A stretch of DNA of 64,000 nt, taken from the NCBI GenBank assembly GCA_046598525.1, contig JBKJIJ010000011.1, positions 62,001 through 126,000 of the forward strand, in the 5' to 3' direction. The position numbers were made by a program, and so were the translations under genes. Position 1 is the first letter of the stretch, and each line of letters begins with the position of its first letter. The stretch is from Methylotenera_A sp046598525 (GTDB lineage Bacteria; Pseudomonadota; Gammaproteobacteria; Burkholderiales; Methylophilaceae). The notes beneath the pieces are model-generated. The model searched no databases. It was not told the DNA's origin and saw only the letters and a program-made list of their open reading frames with translations. Shown here in pieces: positions 32,862 to 42,347 of this stretch.

Positions 32862-33860
32862 ATGATTGTAATTACAGGCGGAGCGGGCATGATTGGTAGC
32901 ATGGTCGCCTGTCACCTCAACCAAAAATTGGGTCGCAACGATTTAGTTATTGTTGACCATATCACGCACGAATCGCAATGGCAAAACCTTGTGCATCGCC
33001 ACTATATTGAATACTTGGATAAAGACCAGCTATTTGATTATTTAGACGGCAATGAAGATGCCGAAATTGATGCTGTGATTCACATGGGCGCCATTAGCGC
33101 CACCACAGAGCGCGATTTTAATAAATTAGTAGAAGCCAATATTCATTACAGCCAAGATTTATGGGGCTGGTGCGCCCAACATGAAGTACCATTTTTCTAT
33201 GCCAGCTCTGCTGCCACTTATGGCGATGGTGCCAACGGTTACGATGATGCCAGTATTGAGAAATTACGCCCACTAAATGGCTACGGCTATTCAAAACACT
33301 TTTTTGATCAATGGGCATTACGCCAAGTGGCTGAAAATGCGCCACAGCCGCCAGCATGGGCAGGCTTTAAGTTTTTTAATGTGTACGGCCCAAACGAATA
33401 TCACAAAGAACGCATGGCCAGCGTGGCTTTTCATACCTTTAATCAGGTAAAAGCCACTGGCGGCATGAAGTTATTTAAAAGCAATAAGGCCGATGTAGCC
33501 GATGGCATGCAAAGCCGCGATTTTGTGTATGTAAAAGACTGCGCCGATATTATTGCGCACTTTTTAAACCAAGCAGTTAACACAGAAACCCCCTGCCAAA
33601 ATGGCATCTACAATATTGGCACAGGCCAAGCGCGCAGCTTTAGCGATTTAGCCAGCGCGGTAATGAATAGCATGGATATAAAGCCAAATATTGATTTCAT
33701 TGATATGCCAGAAGATTTACAAGGCAAATACCAATACTTTACCCAAGCTAACGTGGCTAAATTACGCGCGGCTGGCTATAACAAGGCGTTTACTAGCCTT
33801 GAAGATGGCGTTAAAGATTATGTTCAGAACTATCTTTTAAGTGAGGATAAATACGGCTAA
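32862..33860 (+). CDS. hldD: ADP-L-glycero-D-manno-heptose 6-epimerase
   Basis: HldD is the last enzyme of ADP-heptose synthesis for the LPS inner core. The NAD(P) loop is ITGGAGMIGS near the N-terminus, and HMGAISATTERD is a family mark. The catalytic YGYSKHFFD holds the Tyr-x3-Lys pair. VYGPNEYHKERMAS and QSRDFVYVKDC follow. 332 residues. The stop codon overlaps the gmhA start (TAATG), so translational coupling is likely. A TATAAT-like box lies about 35 bp upstream. Confidence 0.96.
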   Translation: MIVITGGAGMIGSMVACHLNQKLGRNDLVIVDHITHESQWQNLVHRHYIEYLDKDQLFDYLDGNEDAEIDAVIHMGAISATTERDFNKLVEANIHYSQDLWGWCAQHEVPFFYASSAATYGDGANGYDDASIEKLRPLNGYGYSKHFFDQWALRQVAENAPQPPAWAGFKFFNVYGPNEYHKERMASVAFHTFNQVKATGGMKLFKSNKADVADGMQSRDFVYVKDCADIIAHFLNQAVNTETPCQNGIYNIGTGQARSFSDLASAVMNSMDIKPNIDFIDMPEDLQGKYQYFTQANVAKLRAAGYNKAFTSLEDGVKDYVQNYLLSEDKYG

Positions 33861-34420
33861 TGGATTACATTGATTACTTAAAAGGTGAACATGCCGCGCA
33901 TATGGCCATGTTCAACGCGCTTGAGCCGCTATTTCCAATGATTAGTGCTGTTGGCATTAAGATGCAAGAATGCATTAAAAATGGCGGCAAGATTTTGATT
34001 ATGGGCAACGGCGGCAGCGCGGCCGATAGCCAACATATTGCAGCCGAAATTGTGGGCCGCTTTAAAAAAGAGCGCAAAGGCATGCCGGCGATTGCATTAA
34101 CTACCGACACTTCAATCATTACCTCTGTGGGCAATGATTATGGCTACGATTATATTTTTGCGCGCCAAATTGAGGCTCTATGCCGTCCAGAAGATTTAGC
34201 TATCGGCATCACCACTTCTGGCAATAGCGCCAATGTTGTTAGCGCGATGCAAGCGGCTAAAGAAATCGGCGCTGTTACGATTGGTCTAACAGGTGGTAGC
34301 GGCGGCAAATTAAATGCCATTTGCGATTTCAATTTAATCATGCCTTCATCCGTCACCGCACGTATTCAAGAAGCGCATATTTTTGTTGGGCATTCTTTGT
34401 GTGAAATTTTAGAGTCCTAA
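33860..34420 (+). CDS. gmhA: Sedoheptulose-7-phosphate isomerase
   Basis: GmhA converts sedoheptulose-7-phosphate to D-glycero-D-manno-heptose-7-phosphate, the first step of ADP-heptose synthesis. The SIS-domain motifs are clear: ILIMGNGGSAADSQHIAAEIVGRF, then IGITTSGNSANVVSAM. The C-terminal metal/active-site region is RIQEAHIFVGHSLCEILE. 186 residues, normal length. Its start overlaps the hldD stop and it is 7 bp from hldE. Confidence 0.96.
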   Translation: MDYIDYLKGEHAAHMAMFNALEPLFPMISAVGIKMQECIKNGGKILIMGNGGSAADSQHIAAEIVGRFKKERKGMPAIALTTDTSIITSVGNDYGYDYIFARQIEALCRPEDLAIGITTSGNSANVVSAMQAAKEIGAVTIGLTGGSGGKLNAICDFNLIMPSSVTARIQEAHIFVGHSLCEILES

Positions 34421-34427
34421 TTATTGT

Positions 34428-35900
34428 ATGTCTGATATTTCTTTAGATGCTGTAAAACAATTTGGTAGCAAGACTTTAAATAATCAAAAGCCACATGCGC
34501 TGGTCATTGGTGATGTGATGCTAGACCGCTATTTAATTGGCTCTGTAGGCCGCATTTCACCTGAGGCGCCAGTGCCGATTGTGTTGCTGAATCAGCAAAA
34601 TGAACGTGCAGGCGGCGCAGCCAATGTGGCGGCCAACTTAGCTTTATTAGGCATTAAAACGCATATGATAGGCTGCGTGGGCGATGATAGTGAGGGCGCA
34701 ACTTTAGTTAAGTTATTGCAGCAATTAGCCATTGATACCAGTGGCGTTTACACCTCAAAAAACCGCCCTACCATTGCCAAAACCCGCATATTAAGCGGCC
34801 ATCAGCAAATGTTGCGTTTAGACCAAGAAAGCAATGGGGCCTTTAATGATGCTGAAAACTCTGGCTTAAATGCAGCGATTCAACAGCAATTAGCCTTAAA
34901 GCCCAGCGTGGTTATTTTATCGGATTATGCCAAAGGCTTGCTAAGTGAATCCACTTGCCAAGCCATTATCACACAATGCAAAGCATCTAATATTACGGTT
35001 TTAGTTGACCCAAAAGGCCGCGATTACAGCAAGTATAACGGCGCTACGGCATTAACACCCAACAAAAAAGAAACCGCCGAAGCCTGCGATACGGACATTG
35101 ATGACGCCGATTTAATCAGCAAAGCCGCCTTACTTAAACAGCAATTAAACTTAAATTTTTTAGCGGTGACGCGCGGCGAAGAAGGCATTTCCTTAATTGA
35201 TGACAAAACGCATCACTTACCCGCTATTGCCAAGCAAGTATTTGATGTTTCTGGTGCAGGCGATACCGTGATTGCAACGCTAGCAGCTGGCTTAATGCAC
35301 AATTTATCTGTGCTACAAAGCTTACAGCTAGCCAATATTGCCGCCGCTGTGGTGGTTGGCAAAGTGGGCACAGTACCTATTTCGCAGGCCGATTTATTAG
35401 AAGCGCTTGCCAGCCAGCAAGGTAGCGCGCAAGCCAATAAAGTGTGCGATTTAGATGCACTTAGTTTAAAAGTAAGCGCTTGGAAAAGTGCAAATCAAAA
35501 AATAGTCTTCACCAATGGTTGTTTTGATTTGCTGCACGCTGGTCATGTCACCTATTTAGAAGCGGCCAAAAAACGCGGCGATAAGCTAATTTTAGGGCTA
35601 AATACCGATCGCTCAGTTAGCGCGATTAAAGGCCCTACGCGGCCAGTGGTGAATGAAAACGACCGCGCGCGCGTGCTAGCGGCGCTAGAAAGTATAGACG
35701 CGGTGATTTTATTTGATGAAGACACGCCGCTTAATTTGATTAATGCGATTAAACCCAATGTGATTGCCAAAGGTAGCGATTACACCGCCGAGCAAGTAGT
35801 GGGCGGCAAAGAAGTGCAAAGCTGGGGTGGCGAGATTGCGCTGATTGACTTGGTTGAAGGCCGTAGCACCAGCAACATTATCAAAAAAATGAATAGCTAG
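34428..35900 (+). CDS. hldE: Bifunctional heptose-7-phosphate kinase / heptose-1-phosphate adenylyltransferase
   Basis: This two-domain enzyme of ADP-heptose synthesis acts in the cytoplasm. The ribokinase-like domain covers about residues 1-325 (GDVMLDRYLIG, ERAGGAANVAANLALLG, FDVSGAGDTVIATLAAG). The nucleotidyltransferase domain covers about 350-490 (VFTNGCFDLLHAGHVTYLEAAK, GLNTDRSVSAIKGPTRPV). The end, VEGRSTSNIIKKM, is typical. 490 residues. It is third in hldD-gmhA-hldE-waaF, so the genes for three ADP-heptose enzymes sit with the transferase that uses the product. The GmhB phosphatase is not in the run. Confidence 0.97.
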   Translation: MSDISLDAVKQFGSKTLNNQKPHALVIGDVMLDRYLIGSVGRISPEAPVPIVLLNQQNERAGGAANVAANLALLGIKTHMIGCVGDDSEGATLVKLLQQLAIDTSGVYTSKNRPTIAKTRILSGHQQMLRLDQESNGAFNDAENSGLNAAIQQQLALKPSVVILSDYAKGLLSESTCQAIITQCKASNITVLVDPKGRDYSKYNGATALTPNKKETAEACDTDIDDADLISKAALLKQQLNLNFLAVTRGEEGISLIDDKTHHLPAIAKQVFDVSGAGDTVIATLAAGLMHNLSVLQSLQLANIAAAVVVGKVGTVPISQADLLEALASQQGSAQANKVCDLDALSLKVSAWKSANQKIVFTNGCFDLLHAGHVTYLEAAKKRGDKLILGLNTDRSVSAIKGPTRPVVNENDRARVLAALESIDAVILFDEDTPLNLINAIKPNVIAKGSDYTAEQVVGGKEVQSWGGEIALIDLVEGRSTSNIIKKMNS

Positions 35901-35928
35901 TCTTGCATTAAGTTAGTATTAATCACCA

Positions 35929-36969
35929 ATGTCTGCAAAATTAACTCAACAAAATCCTGAAAAAATACTTGAAAAAATATTGGTGCTGGGCCCCGCTTGG
36001 GTGGGCGATATGGTGTTGGCGCAAAGCCTATTTAAAACGCTGAAAGCTAACAACCCAAATTGCGTGATTGATGTTGCCGCCCCTGCTTGGACATTACCCT
36101 TATTAGAACGCATGCCAGAAGTAACTGGCAAAATTGCGCTGCCTTTTAAGCATGGCGAATTGGCGTTTTGGCAGCGCATAGCTTTTGGCAAAAGCTTAAA
36201 GCAAGCCGGTTATACGCAAAGCATCGTTCTCACCAATTCGCTTAAATCGGCCCTGCTACCTTGGGCGGCTGGCATCAAACAACGCACCAGCTTTTTAGGT
36301 GAAATGCGTTATGGCTTGATTAATGATATTCGCGCCTTAGATAATGCTGTTCTTAAAAAAACCGTAGAGCGTTTTGTGTTTTTGGGCCTAAAGCTGAATG
36401 AAACGCTACCAACTACGATTCCGAATCCACAACTAGTGACTAATCCGCAATCGGCATTAGCAACGCTTGCCAAGCTAAACATGGCCGCACCGCAACATAA
36501 AGTGCTTGGTCTATGTCCAGGGGCCGAATACGGCGAAGCCAAGCGGTGGCCTGCAGAATATTATGCAGAAGTCGCCAATGATGCCTTAAATAAAGGCTGG
36601 CAAGTATGGTTATTTGGCTCAGATAAAGACATTGCCGTCACCAGCCAAATTAATCAGCTCACGCAAAATCGCTGCCAAAACTTGGGCGGTAAAACCAAAC
36701 TAGGTGAAGCGATTGATTTAATGTCCTTTTGCGATACCGTGATTAGCAATGATTCTGGCTTAATGCATGTGGCAGCCGCATTGAGTATAAAGTTAATCGC
36801 CATCTTCGGCTCATCCGACCCCTACCACACCCCACCGATGAGTAGCAAAGCGGTGATTCAATATTTGGGTTTGGATTGCAGCCCTTGTTTTGAGAGAGTG
36901 TGCCCGCTAAAGCATTTAAATTGCTTAAATCTGATTCATCCAGATTCAATCATTAAACAAGTACTTTAA
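35929..36969 (+). CDS. waaF: ADP-heptose:LPS heptosyltransferase II
   Basis: WaaF adds the second heptose to the inner core at the cytoplasmic face. This GT9 enzyme has ILVLGPAWVGDMVLAQSLFKTLK at residue ~20, CPGAEYGEAKRWP and NDSGLMHVAAAL, then GSSDPYHTPP. 346 residues, usual length. It lies 28 bp after hldE in the ADP-heptose operon. Near the C-terminus CSPCFERVCPLKHLNCLN carries the four-Cys cluster common in WaaF. Confidence 0.95.
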   Translation: MSAKLTQQNPEKILEKILVLGPAWVGDMVLAQSLFKTLKANNPNCVIDVAAPAWTLPLLERMPEVTGKIALPFKHGELAFWQRIAFGKSLKQAGYTQSIVLTNSLKSALLPWAAGIKQRTSFLGEMRYGLINDIRALDNAVLKKTVERFVFLGLKLNETLPTTIPNPQLVTNPQSALATLAKLNMAAPQHKVLGLCPGAEYGEAKRWPAEYYAEVANDALNKGWQVWLFGSDKDIAVTSQINQLTQNRCQNLGGKTKLGEAIDLMSFCDTVISNDSGLMHVAAALSIKLIAIFGSSDPYHTPPMSSKAVIQYLGLDCSPCFERVCPLKHLNCLNLIHPDSIIKQVL

Positions 36970-37039
36970 AAACTTCATCATAAAAATTGTATGAAAAAAA
37001 ATTCATGATTCAAGTTTCATGAGTTAAGATTCGGACGCT

Positions 37040-38245
37040 ATGAATATCCAACTACAAAAATTTAATTACACATTTAGTCAAATATTGTTCTTTTTAACCG
37101 TATTTTGGACTGCTGGCTTTTTCTTTTTTCCTAAAGGTCAGCTTCACAATCAAGTGTTTTTAGCCACATTTCTGCTACCTGCACTGTGGTTAGTATTTAA
37201 AACCAAGGTGCCGTTTAAACCTTTTTTAGCCAGTAAATTATTTGTTATAGCCTGTGCATTTTGTATGTATTACGCACTTAGCGCGTTTTGGGGAACACAC
37301 AAAGATATGCATGGTTTGATCAGTGAAATCAAACGCGCGCTATATTTGTACCCTTTTTGGTTAGTCATTTTTTTCACCTATTACCTTCAGCCATCTAGAG
37401 TATCTGCATTAACCAAATGCACCATAATGGCGGGCCTATTAAGTGTATTAGGGGTCAGCGCATTGTTTTATGCTATAGACCACAACACCATTGCCGATAG
37501 ACTCACTGGATTTGGCCGTTTACGCAATCCGTTGTGGGTTGCAGCGTTATATGGCGCTATGGCCACCATGATGTTGTGCTTAGTGTTACATCAATCGCAG
37601 AAACACAAATTGCGCTATTTTGCTTTTTTTGTCATCTTCTTTGCCGCCACCCTACTTACCCACTCACGCGGGCCAATACTTTCTATGGCCGCCGTGTCAT
37701 TGCTTATTTTCTTTGCTAGTAAGTTATCACTCAAATTAAAAATACAAATCGCCACTGTCAGCCTAGTCGTACTATTTGCGCTTGGCTTAGTATTTTTGGC
37801 GGCTTACCAAGCAGACATTGATAGAGGCCAAAGTTATCGCTTAGAGTTGTGGCTGGGATTTTTGCAATTTACCAAGGGCCATTTAATCTTTGGTAATGGT
37901 GCTGGCACCAATTTAATTATTCAATCACCAGGCAATTTTGCAGATGGCTGGTCGCATTATCACAACGTCTATTTAGGCTCTTTGGTAGAGCTTGGATTGA
38001 TTGGTTTATGCCTTCACCTGCTGGTCATTGCCTTTACCATTCGGCTAGGTTGGAGTTTTAGGCACGAGTTAATCGTCAATAGTGCATTGATGGTATTTAT
38101 TTTTAGCTGCTTAATTGGTATTACTTATGGCCAAGGCGTGATTGAACGCATTAATGCGCAATGGATAATTTTCTGGCTGCCAATCGCCATAATCATCATG
38201 CGCGAATTAGAATCTAAACAGGTAAAATCAACTATTAAAAAATGA
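37040..38245 (+). CDS. O-antigen ligase / polymerase-family membrane protein (WaaL-like)
   Basis: This 401-residue protein has about ten to eleven membrane helices and a large loop before the last helices, with RLELWLGFLQFTKGHLIFGNGAGTN and WSHYHNVYLGSLVELGLIG. That is the Wzy_C pattern with the conserved His-containing segment. WaaL ligates O-antigen to lipid A-core in the periplasm. Position after waaF supports this. A Wzy polymerase or another GT-C-like ligase remains possible, as the family is hard to separate by sequence alone. Confidence 0.82.
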   Translation: MNIQLQKFNYTFSQILFFLTVFWTAGFFFFPKGQLHNQVFLATFLLPALWLVFKTKVPFKPFLASKLFVIACAFCMYYALSAFWGTHKDMHGLISEIKRALYLYPFWLVIFFTYYLQPSRVSALTKCTIMAGLLSVLGVSALFYAIDHNTIADRLTGFGRLRNPLWVAALYGAMATMMLCLVLHQSQKHKLRYFAFFVIFFAATLLTHSRGPILSMAAVSLLIFFASKLSLKLKIQIATVSLVVLFALGLVFLAAYQADIDRGQSYRLELWLGFLQFTKGHLIFGNGAGTNLIIQSPGNFADGWSHYHNVYLGSLVELGLIGLCLHLLVIAFTIRLGWSFRHELIVNSALMVFIFSCLIGITYGQGVIERINAQWIIFWLPIAIIIMRELESKQVKSTIKK

Positions 38246-38321
38246 CGCACAAAATGTAATGCATGATATTGCTAATTGATTACTAAAAAATTGTTAGCTA
38301 GTTTAAGGCATATGGGCATAT

Positions 38322-39248
38322 TTAAAACATGGCATTATCCAAATCGCTCTCACCCAGCGCAAGCGTTACATCGCTATTTATTAAACGGTAATTAATACCA
38401 CCTTTATGCATAGAAAAAGACTGAATGCTAGGGTTGTGCGCTAAATCCAGATCAACAGTATTTAAATGCGCCCAATTTTGTTTCCATTTCATAAAGTGAA
38501 AATAGACAAACTCTTTGTTAACTGACTGATTATTAGTCACTTTACCGTTTTTCCAAAACCAAGTATGAGGGAAATGATTGCTGCCATCCAGCCAAAAAAT
38601 TTTGGCATTAGGGGTGGTAAACGCTTCAACAAACTCACCACGCGTAAGCCAAGCATCTAACATCATCGCTAACTTTCTTAACCATAACGCATTTTTATGT
38701 CTTAAAAATAACTTAGAAAAAGCCTTCTCATCAAATGCCATGTGCTTAGGCGAAGATAATAATGCTTGCCAGTGTTTCACTCGCATAAAAGCGCTATTCA
38801 TCTCGCTATTGTTGCGTATTAAACAAAAATGGCCAGAAACTCGTCTAGCATGTGTACTAAAAAGGTCTTTTTGCTGCAGTTTACTTTCAGTGAAAAAATG
38901 GCGCAAATCACCATACACCACATCAATATCGCCAAACGCCCAAAAATCGTAATGCGTTAGCGCTGCTGCATGAATGTAGCCAAGCGCTGGTTTAACGTCA
39001 CATAATTTATAGGGGTTTTGTGGCTGAAAATATATATTCAATCTAGTGGAAACTAATTCGCAATAACCTTGAAAGCTAATTTGATGAACAGTCACATTAT
39101 CAGGACAATTTTGCAGCGCGCCACAATCTGTATAAATCAACCAATCTATAGAGTGATTATTGCGGCAACTCTGTAAAAAAAATGGAATCCAAAATGGCCA
39201 CTTGCCAAAATAGGGAATCACTAAACATAGGGTGGATAGCTTATGCAT
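38322..39248 (-). CDS. Glycosyltransferase-like protein (DUF6625 type)
   Basis: This 308-residue protein opens with LCLVIPYFGKWPFWIPFFLQSCRNN, then has SWRLIY-like IDWLIYTDC and KLCDVKPALGYIHAAALTHYDFWAFGDIDVVYGDLRHF. The GDIDVVYGD element is a DxD-type nucleotide-sugar site. The pattern matches DUF6625 proteins found in LPS and capsule loci. The acceptor and donor sugars are unknown. It is convergent to the WaaL-like gene. A 114-bp gap separates it from the upstream GT4 gene. Confidence 0.72.
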   Translation of the reverse strand: MHKLSTLCLVIPYFGKWPFWIPFFLQSCRNNHSIDWLIYTDCGALQNCPDNVTVHQISFQGYCELVSTRLNIYFQPQNPYKLCDVKPALGYIHAAALTHYDFWAFGDIDVVYGDLRHFFTESKLQQKDLFSTHARRVSGHFCLIRNNSEMNSAFMRVKHWQALLSSPKHMAFDEKAFSKLFLRHKNALWLRKLAMMLDAWLTRGEFVEAFTTPNAKIFWLDGSNHFPHTWFWKNGKVTNNQSVNKEFVYFHFMKWKQNWAHLNTVDLDLAHNPSIQSFSMHKGGINYRLINSDVTLALGESDLDNAMF

Positions 39249-39362
39249 TTATTGAAACTCTCAAATTAATCAACTTGCTAGTACATTTGACAACCAGATT
39301 TAATACATAAGAAAACGAATTACGAAATGACCACCCAATAAAAACGGACTTTAATAAAGTGG

Positions 39363-40520
39363 CTAAAGGCAATGATTGTGAGCGTTGCAATTCTTGTTTT
39401 TTTCTACCAGCCTCTTAATAAATGACAGCTGCCAAAAAGCCTTTTTAGCTGCTGCATCAGAAAACTGTGCATTTAATTTCTTTAAAATGGGCTTAGTGAG
39501 TTGCGTGCTAAAAAAAGGTTTTGTCAATTGAGCGGATGATAGATAAACTTCGGTCAGTAGTGCGCTTAACGTGTTTGGATTACTTAATTCAAACAACCAG
39601 CCAGTGTCTTTTACAACTTCCGCACCACCACCACTATTACTGCAAATAATGGGTAACTCTGCTGCCATAGCCTCTAACAACACCATGCCAAACGGCTCAT
39701 GATCAGAACTTAAAGCAAAGACATCAAACGCTTTAAAATACTGTTTTGCGTTCGGCACTTTACCTAAAAATAAAACTTGAGAAGCAATATTTAAGTCTGC
39801 TACCAGTTGCTTCAAGTCAGATTCCAATGGGCCATCGCCCAAAATAGCCAATAGACTATTAGGCGCCAATGTAGGCCGTGCCAACGCAAATCCACGGATA
39901 AGTGTTGCTTGATCTTTATCATGATGCAGCCTTCCCACATTGCCCACCACCCATGCCTCATTTGGAATTTCTAGTTGCTTGCGCGCTTCGGCTTTGCTTA
40001 GTAATTGCATAACTGTTGCCTCAACATTAATGCGGTTATAAAGCGTTTGAATCTTACTAATATCCCAAGTCTTCAAGTCACGCCTTAAATCATCGCGCAC
40101 AGCATTGGATACACCCAGCATGAGTAAGCGCGATTGATACACATTCACCAATAATCGGCGTGACCAGCGCTGATAATCATCATAATTGTGATGCACACTG
40201 ACCACTGGCAACGAGGTGGATAATAGCGCAACATAAGTAGGCTTAACCCGATGCGCAATGCAAAAAACGAAATCACGTTGCTTTACCAATGCGCGTATAG
40301 CAAATATTGCGTTGATTTTTAAACCAGAGACTTGTTGGCTATGGTAGCCCAAAAACACCACTTCATCGGATTCACTGCCAATAATGACGTCATCATTGGA
40401 AGCACCAGTAAGGTACACAGTGAGCACTTTAAAAGCCGTGCCTTCAAAAAGCGCATTATACTGCCGTGCGCAATCCAAAAAGGGCGGGTAGTAAGAATGG
40501 CAAATATGTAAGATCCACAT
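39363..40520 (-). CDS. GT4-family glycosyltransferase
   Basis: This 385-residue GT-B enzyme has WILHICHSYYPPFLD at the N-terminus, then VVGNVGRLHHDKDQATLIRGFALA, LAILGDGPLESDLKQLV and the donor-site motif SSDHEPFGMVLLEAMAAELPIICS (E-x7-E). It probably extends the LPS core or an O-antigen on the cytoplasmic face. The neighbours (DUF6625 glycosyltransferase, HAD phosphatase) support a surface-glycan role. The substrate is not readable. The C-terminal tail is rich in Asn/Cys/His (NKNCNAHNHC) and of no known meaning. Confidence 0.83.
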   Translation of the reverse strand: MWILHICHSYYPPFLDCARQYNALFEGTAFKVLTVYLTGASNDDVIIGSESDEVVFLGYHSQQVSGLKINAIFAIRALVKQRDFVFCIAHRVKPTYVALLSTSLPVVSVHHNYDDYQRWSRRLLVNVYQSRLLMLGVSNAVRDDLRRDLKTWDISKIQTLYNRINVEATVMQLLSKAEARKQLEIPNEAWVVGNVGRLHHDKDQATLIRGFALARPTLAPNSLLAILGDGPLESDLKQLVADLNIASQVLFLGKVPNAKQYFKAFDVFALSSDHEPFGMVLLEAMAAELPIICSNSGGGAEVVKDTGWLFELSNPNTLSALLTEVYLSSAQLTKPFFSTQLTKPILKKLNAQFSDAAAKKAFWQLSFIKRLVEKNKNCNAHNHCL

Positions 40521-40682
40521 ATTTAGGTTAAAGTCCTATTATGAAGTTATTGTCGCTAAAAACTTGTTTATTTAAAACCTCACCACCAATGAGCCATTCA
40601 AAAATCCTCATTCATATGCTAGCAAACCGTATGACTAACTATGAGCCACTCAATTTTCTATCTATCGCTCAAAGCACTAATA

Positions 40683-41363
40683 TTATGACTGTTTTACCAG
40701 TGGCTTAATTAATGCTTTGATATTATTTTCAACATGGACGTCATTTTCTTTACAATAAGTTTGCCAATCTGGCACCTCTGTCCAATCGCTAACAAAAATA
40801 AAATCCAAACCTGCATTGGTGGACGCTTCATGGTCGTATTTGCTGTCGCCAATAAACAATGCAGGCATCTGCAAATTGCCATTGGCTTTTTCGCGCGCTA
40901 AAACAGTATCTTTATTGTCTGGGCTGCCAAATAGGCCGCCATCAAAGTGCTTCGCTAAATCACGTTTGGCAAATAAATCGCGAATCTCTTGTTGATCGCC
41001 GCCAGAAAGTATCATCCATTTGGCATCTGCGGTTGTTTCACGTAATTTTTGCAAACCACTTGCAACAGTGCAATGCATCAAACCTACTTCTAATTCACGA
41101 CTAAATTCGTCTAATAATACTTGAATCGCTTTATCGCTAACCGGCTGCTTTAATACTTCGCGCAAGTACCAATCAAACTTGTGATAGCGCGAAATGCCGC
41201 CTAATTTAACGTGGTAATCCACCAATTGCTGGGCTTGCGCGTCATTAGCGCCTAAGTTTTTAGCCGTGCGAAAGTAGGCTTCTGTTTTCACTACGTTTGA
41301 GTCCAGAATCACGCCATCGCAATCGAACACGATGGTTTTATATTTTGTTAAATCTACTTGCAA
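40683..41363 (-). CDS. HAD-superfamily hydrolase
   Basis: The three HAD motifs are present: FDCDGVILDS (I), ILSGGDQQEIRDL (II) and GDSKYDHEAS (III-IV), with an alpha-helical cap as in phosphoglycolate phosphatase-like enzymes. The substrate is unknown. An upstream GTG (41414) is in frame, but translation from there would begin beside the T-run of the eda terminator. TTG 41363 has GAGGAT eight nt upstream and starts just before the conserved core, so I prefer it (227 residues). The context is surface glycan genes on one side and edd/eda on the other. Confidence 0.72.
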   Translation of the reverse strand: MQVDLTKYKTIVFDCDGVILDSNVVKTEAYFRTAKNLGANDAQAQQLVDYHVKLGGISRYHKFDWYLREVLKQPVSDKAIQVLLDEFSRELEVGLMHCTVASGLQKLRETTADAKWMILSGGDQQEIRDLFAKRDLAKHFDGGLFGSPDNKDTVLAREKANGNLQMPALFIGDSKYDHEASTNAGLDFIFVSDWTEVPDWQTYCKENDVHVENNIKALIKPLVKQS

Positions 41364-41417
41364 ACAAATATCCTCATTTTTAGTTTTATTATCATTATTT
41401 CGCGCATTTATCACGAA

Positions 41418-41450
41418 ATAAAAAAAGGGCTTGTGGTAACCACAAACCCT
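41418..41450 (-). terminator. Intrinsic terminator of eda
   Basis: On the minus strand AGGGTTTGTGG / CCACAAGCCCT forms an 11-bp stem with one mismatch and a TTA loop region, followed by TTTTTTTA. Confidence 0.82.
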
Positions 41451-41471
41451 AATTTTATTGCGTAATAATAA

Positions 41472-42101
41472 TTACGCTGGTTTAATGGCGCTGGCTTCTT
41501 TGGCTAATTTAGTAATGTGCGCCCAATCTTTGCGCGCTACGGCATCGGCTGGTGTTAACCATGTGCCGCCGCAAACGACTACGTTTGGCAAGCTTAAAAA
41601 TTGTGGTGCAGAATCAACCGTTACGCCGCCTGTTGGGCAGAATTTTACATCGCCAAATGGGCCTGCAAAACCTTTTAACAGGTTAATACCGCCAACCGCA
41701 ACGGCTGGAAATAATTTTAAAAAGAAGTAATCATCGGCATTGGCCATCATGATTTCTGAACCAGTTGAAACGCCTGGCAATAATGGCAAACCAATTTTGC
41801 GTGAAAATTGACCTAATTCTGTTGTATAACCTGGGCTTACCGCAAATTGGCAACCTGCATCCAATGACGCTTGTGCATCTTTTAAATTGCGCACAGTGCC
41901 TGAACCTAAAATCGCATCTGGCACATGTTTTGCAATTTGCTCCATTGCTTGCAATGCGCAAGATGAACGCAACGTTACTTCAAGCACGCGAATACCGCCT
42001 GCTAACAACGCTTCTGCCATTGGCACGGCATCTTCTACGTTATTGATTACGATTACTGGAATTACTGGGCCTTGTTTGGCCAAATCTAATGTATTAATCA
42101 T
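41472..42101 (-). CDS. eda: KDPG aldolase (2-dehydro-3-deoxy-phosphogluconate aldolase)
   Basis: Eda cleaves KDPG to pyruvate and glyceraldehyde-3-phosphate in the Entner-Doudoroff pathway. The Schiff-base lysine is in YFFLKLFPAVAVGG, the catalytic Glu is in RVLEVTLRS, and FCPTGGVT is diagnostic. ATG 42101 is preferred: AGGTAAA precedes it and it matches the family start (210 residues), while an in-frame start at 42149 adds an unrelated leader. It follows edd on the same strand, separated by ~245 bp that holds two repeats. Confidence 0.95.
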   Translation of the reverse strand: MINTLDLAKQGPVIPVIVINNVEDAVPMAEALLAGGIRVLEVTLRSSCALQAMEQIAKHVPDAILGSGTVRNLKDAQASLDAGCQFAVSPGYTTELGQFSRKIGLPLLPGVSTGSEIMMANADDYFFLKLFPAVAVGGINLLKGFAGPFGDVKFCPTGGVTVDSAPQFLSLPNVVVCGGTWLTPADAVARKDWAHITKLAKEASAIKPA

Positions 42102-42142
42102 ACGTTTACCTATTATTAAAATATTGTACGTGAAAGATTTTA

Positions 42143-42178
42143 CCCTCACCCTAGCCCTCTCCCTTAAAGGGCGAGGGG
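42143..42178. repeat. Short CCCTCACCCT-type palindromic repeat
   Basis: CCCTCACCCTAGCCCTC followed by TCCCTTAAAGGGCGAGGGG forms a hairpin (CCCTCTCCCTT/AAAGGGCGAGGG). Repeats of this type are common in proteobacterial intergenic DNA. It is upstream of eda. Confidence 0.75.
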
Positions 42179-42227
42179 ACTTGCTTTGTTCACTGAGCTG
42201 CTTTTATAGGCTAATTAAAATTACCAA

Positions 42228-42346
42228 GAAAATTAAAAGGCCTAAGTAAGACTAGGCGCAAAATAAAAATTGAGCGCAGCATACATTAGTATGTAAGCGA
42301 AGATTTTTATTTTGCAACGACGTATTACGACGGCGTTTTAGTTTTC
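42228..42346. repeat. Dispersed hairpin element, copy B
   Basis: The outer arms are GAAAATTAAAA / TTTTAGTTTTC. Next come CTAAGTAAGACTAGGCGC, the perfect inner stem CAAAATAAAAAT/ATTTTTATTTTG, the central palindrome CATACATTAGTATG and GCAACGACGTATTACGACG. It ends 1 bp before the edd stop codon. Its single-stranded landmarks match copy C at 62511. Confidence 0.75.
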
Positions 42347-42347
42347 T

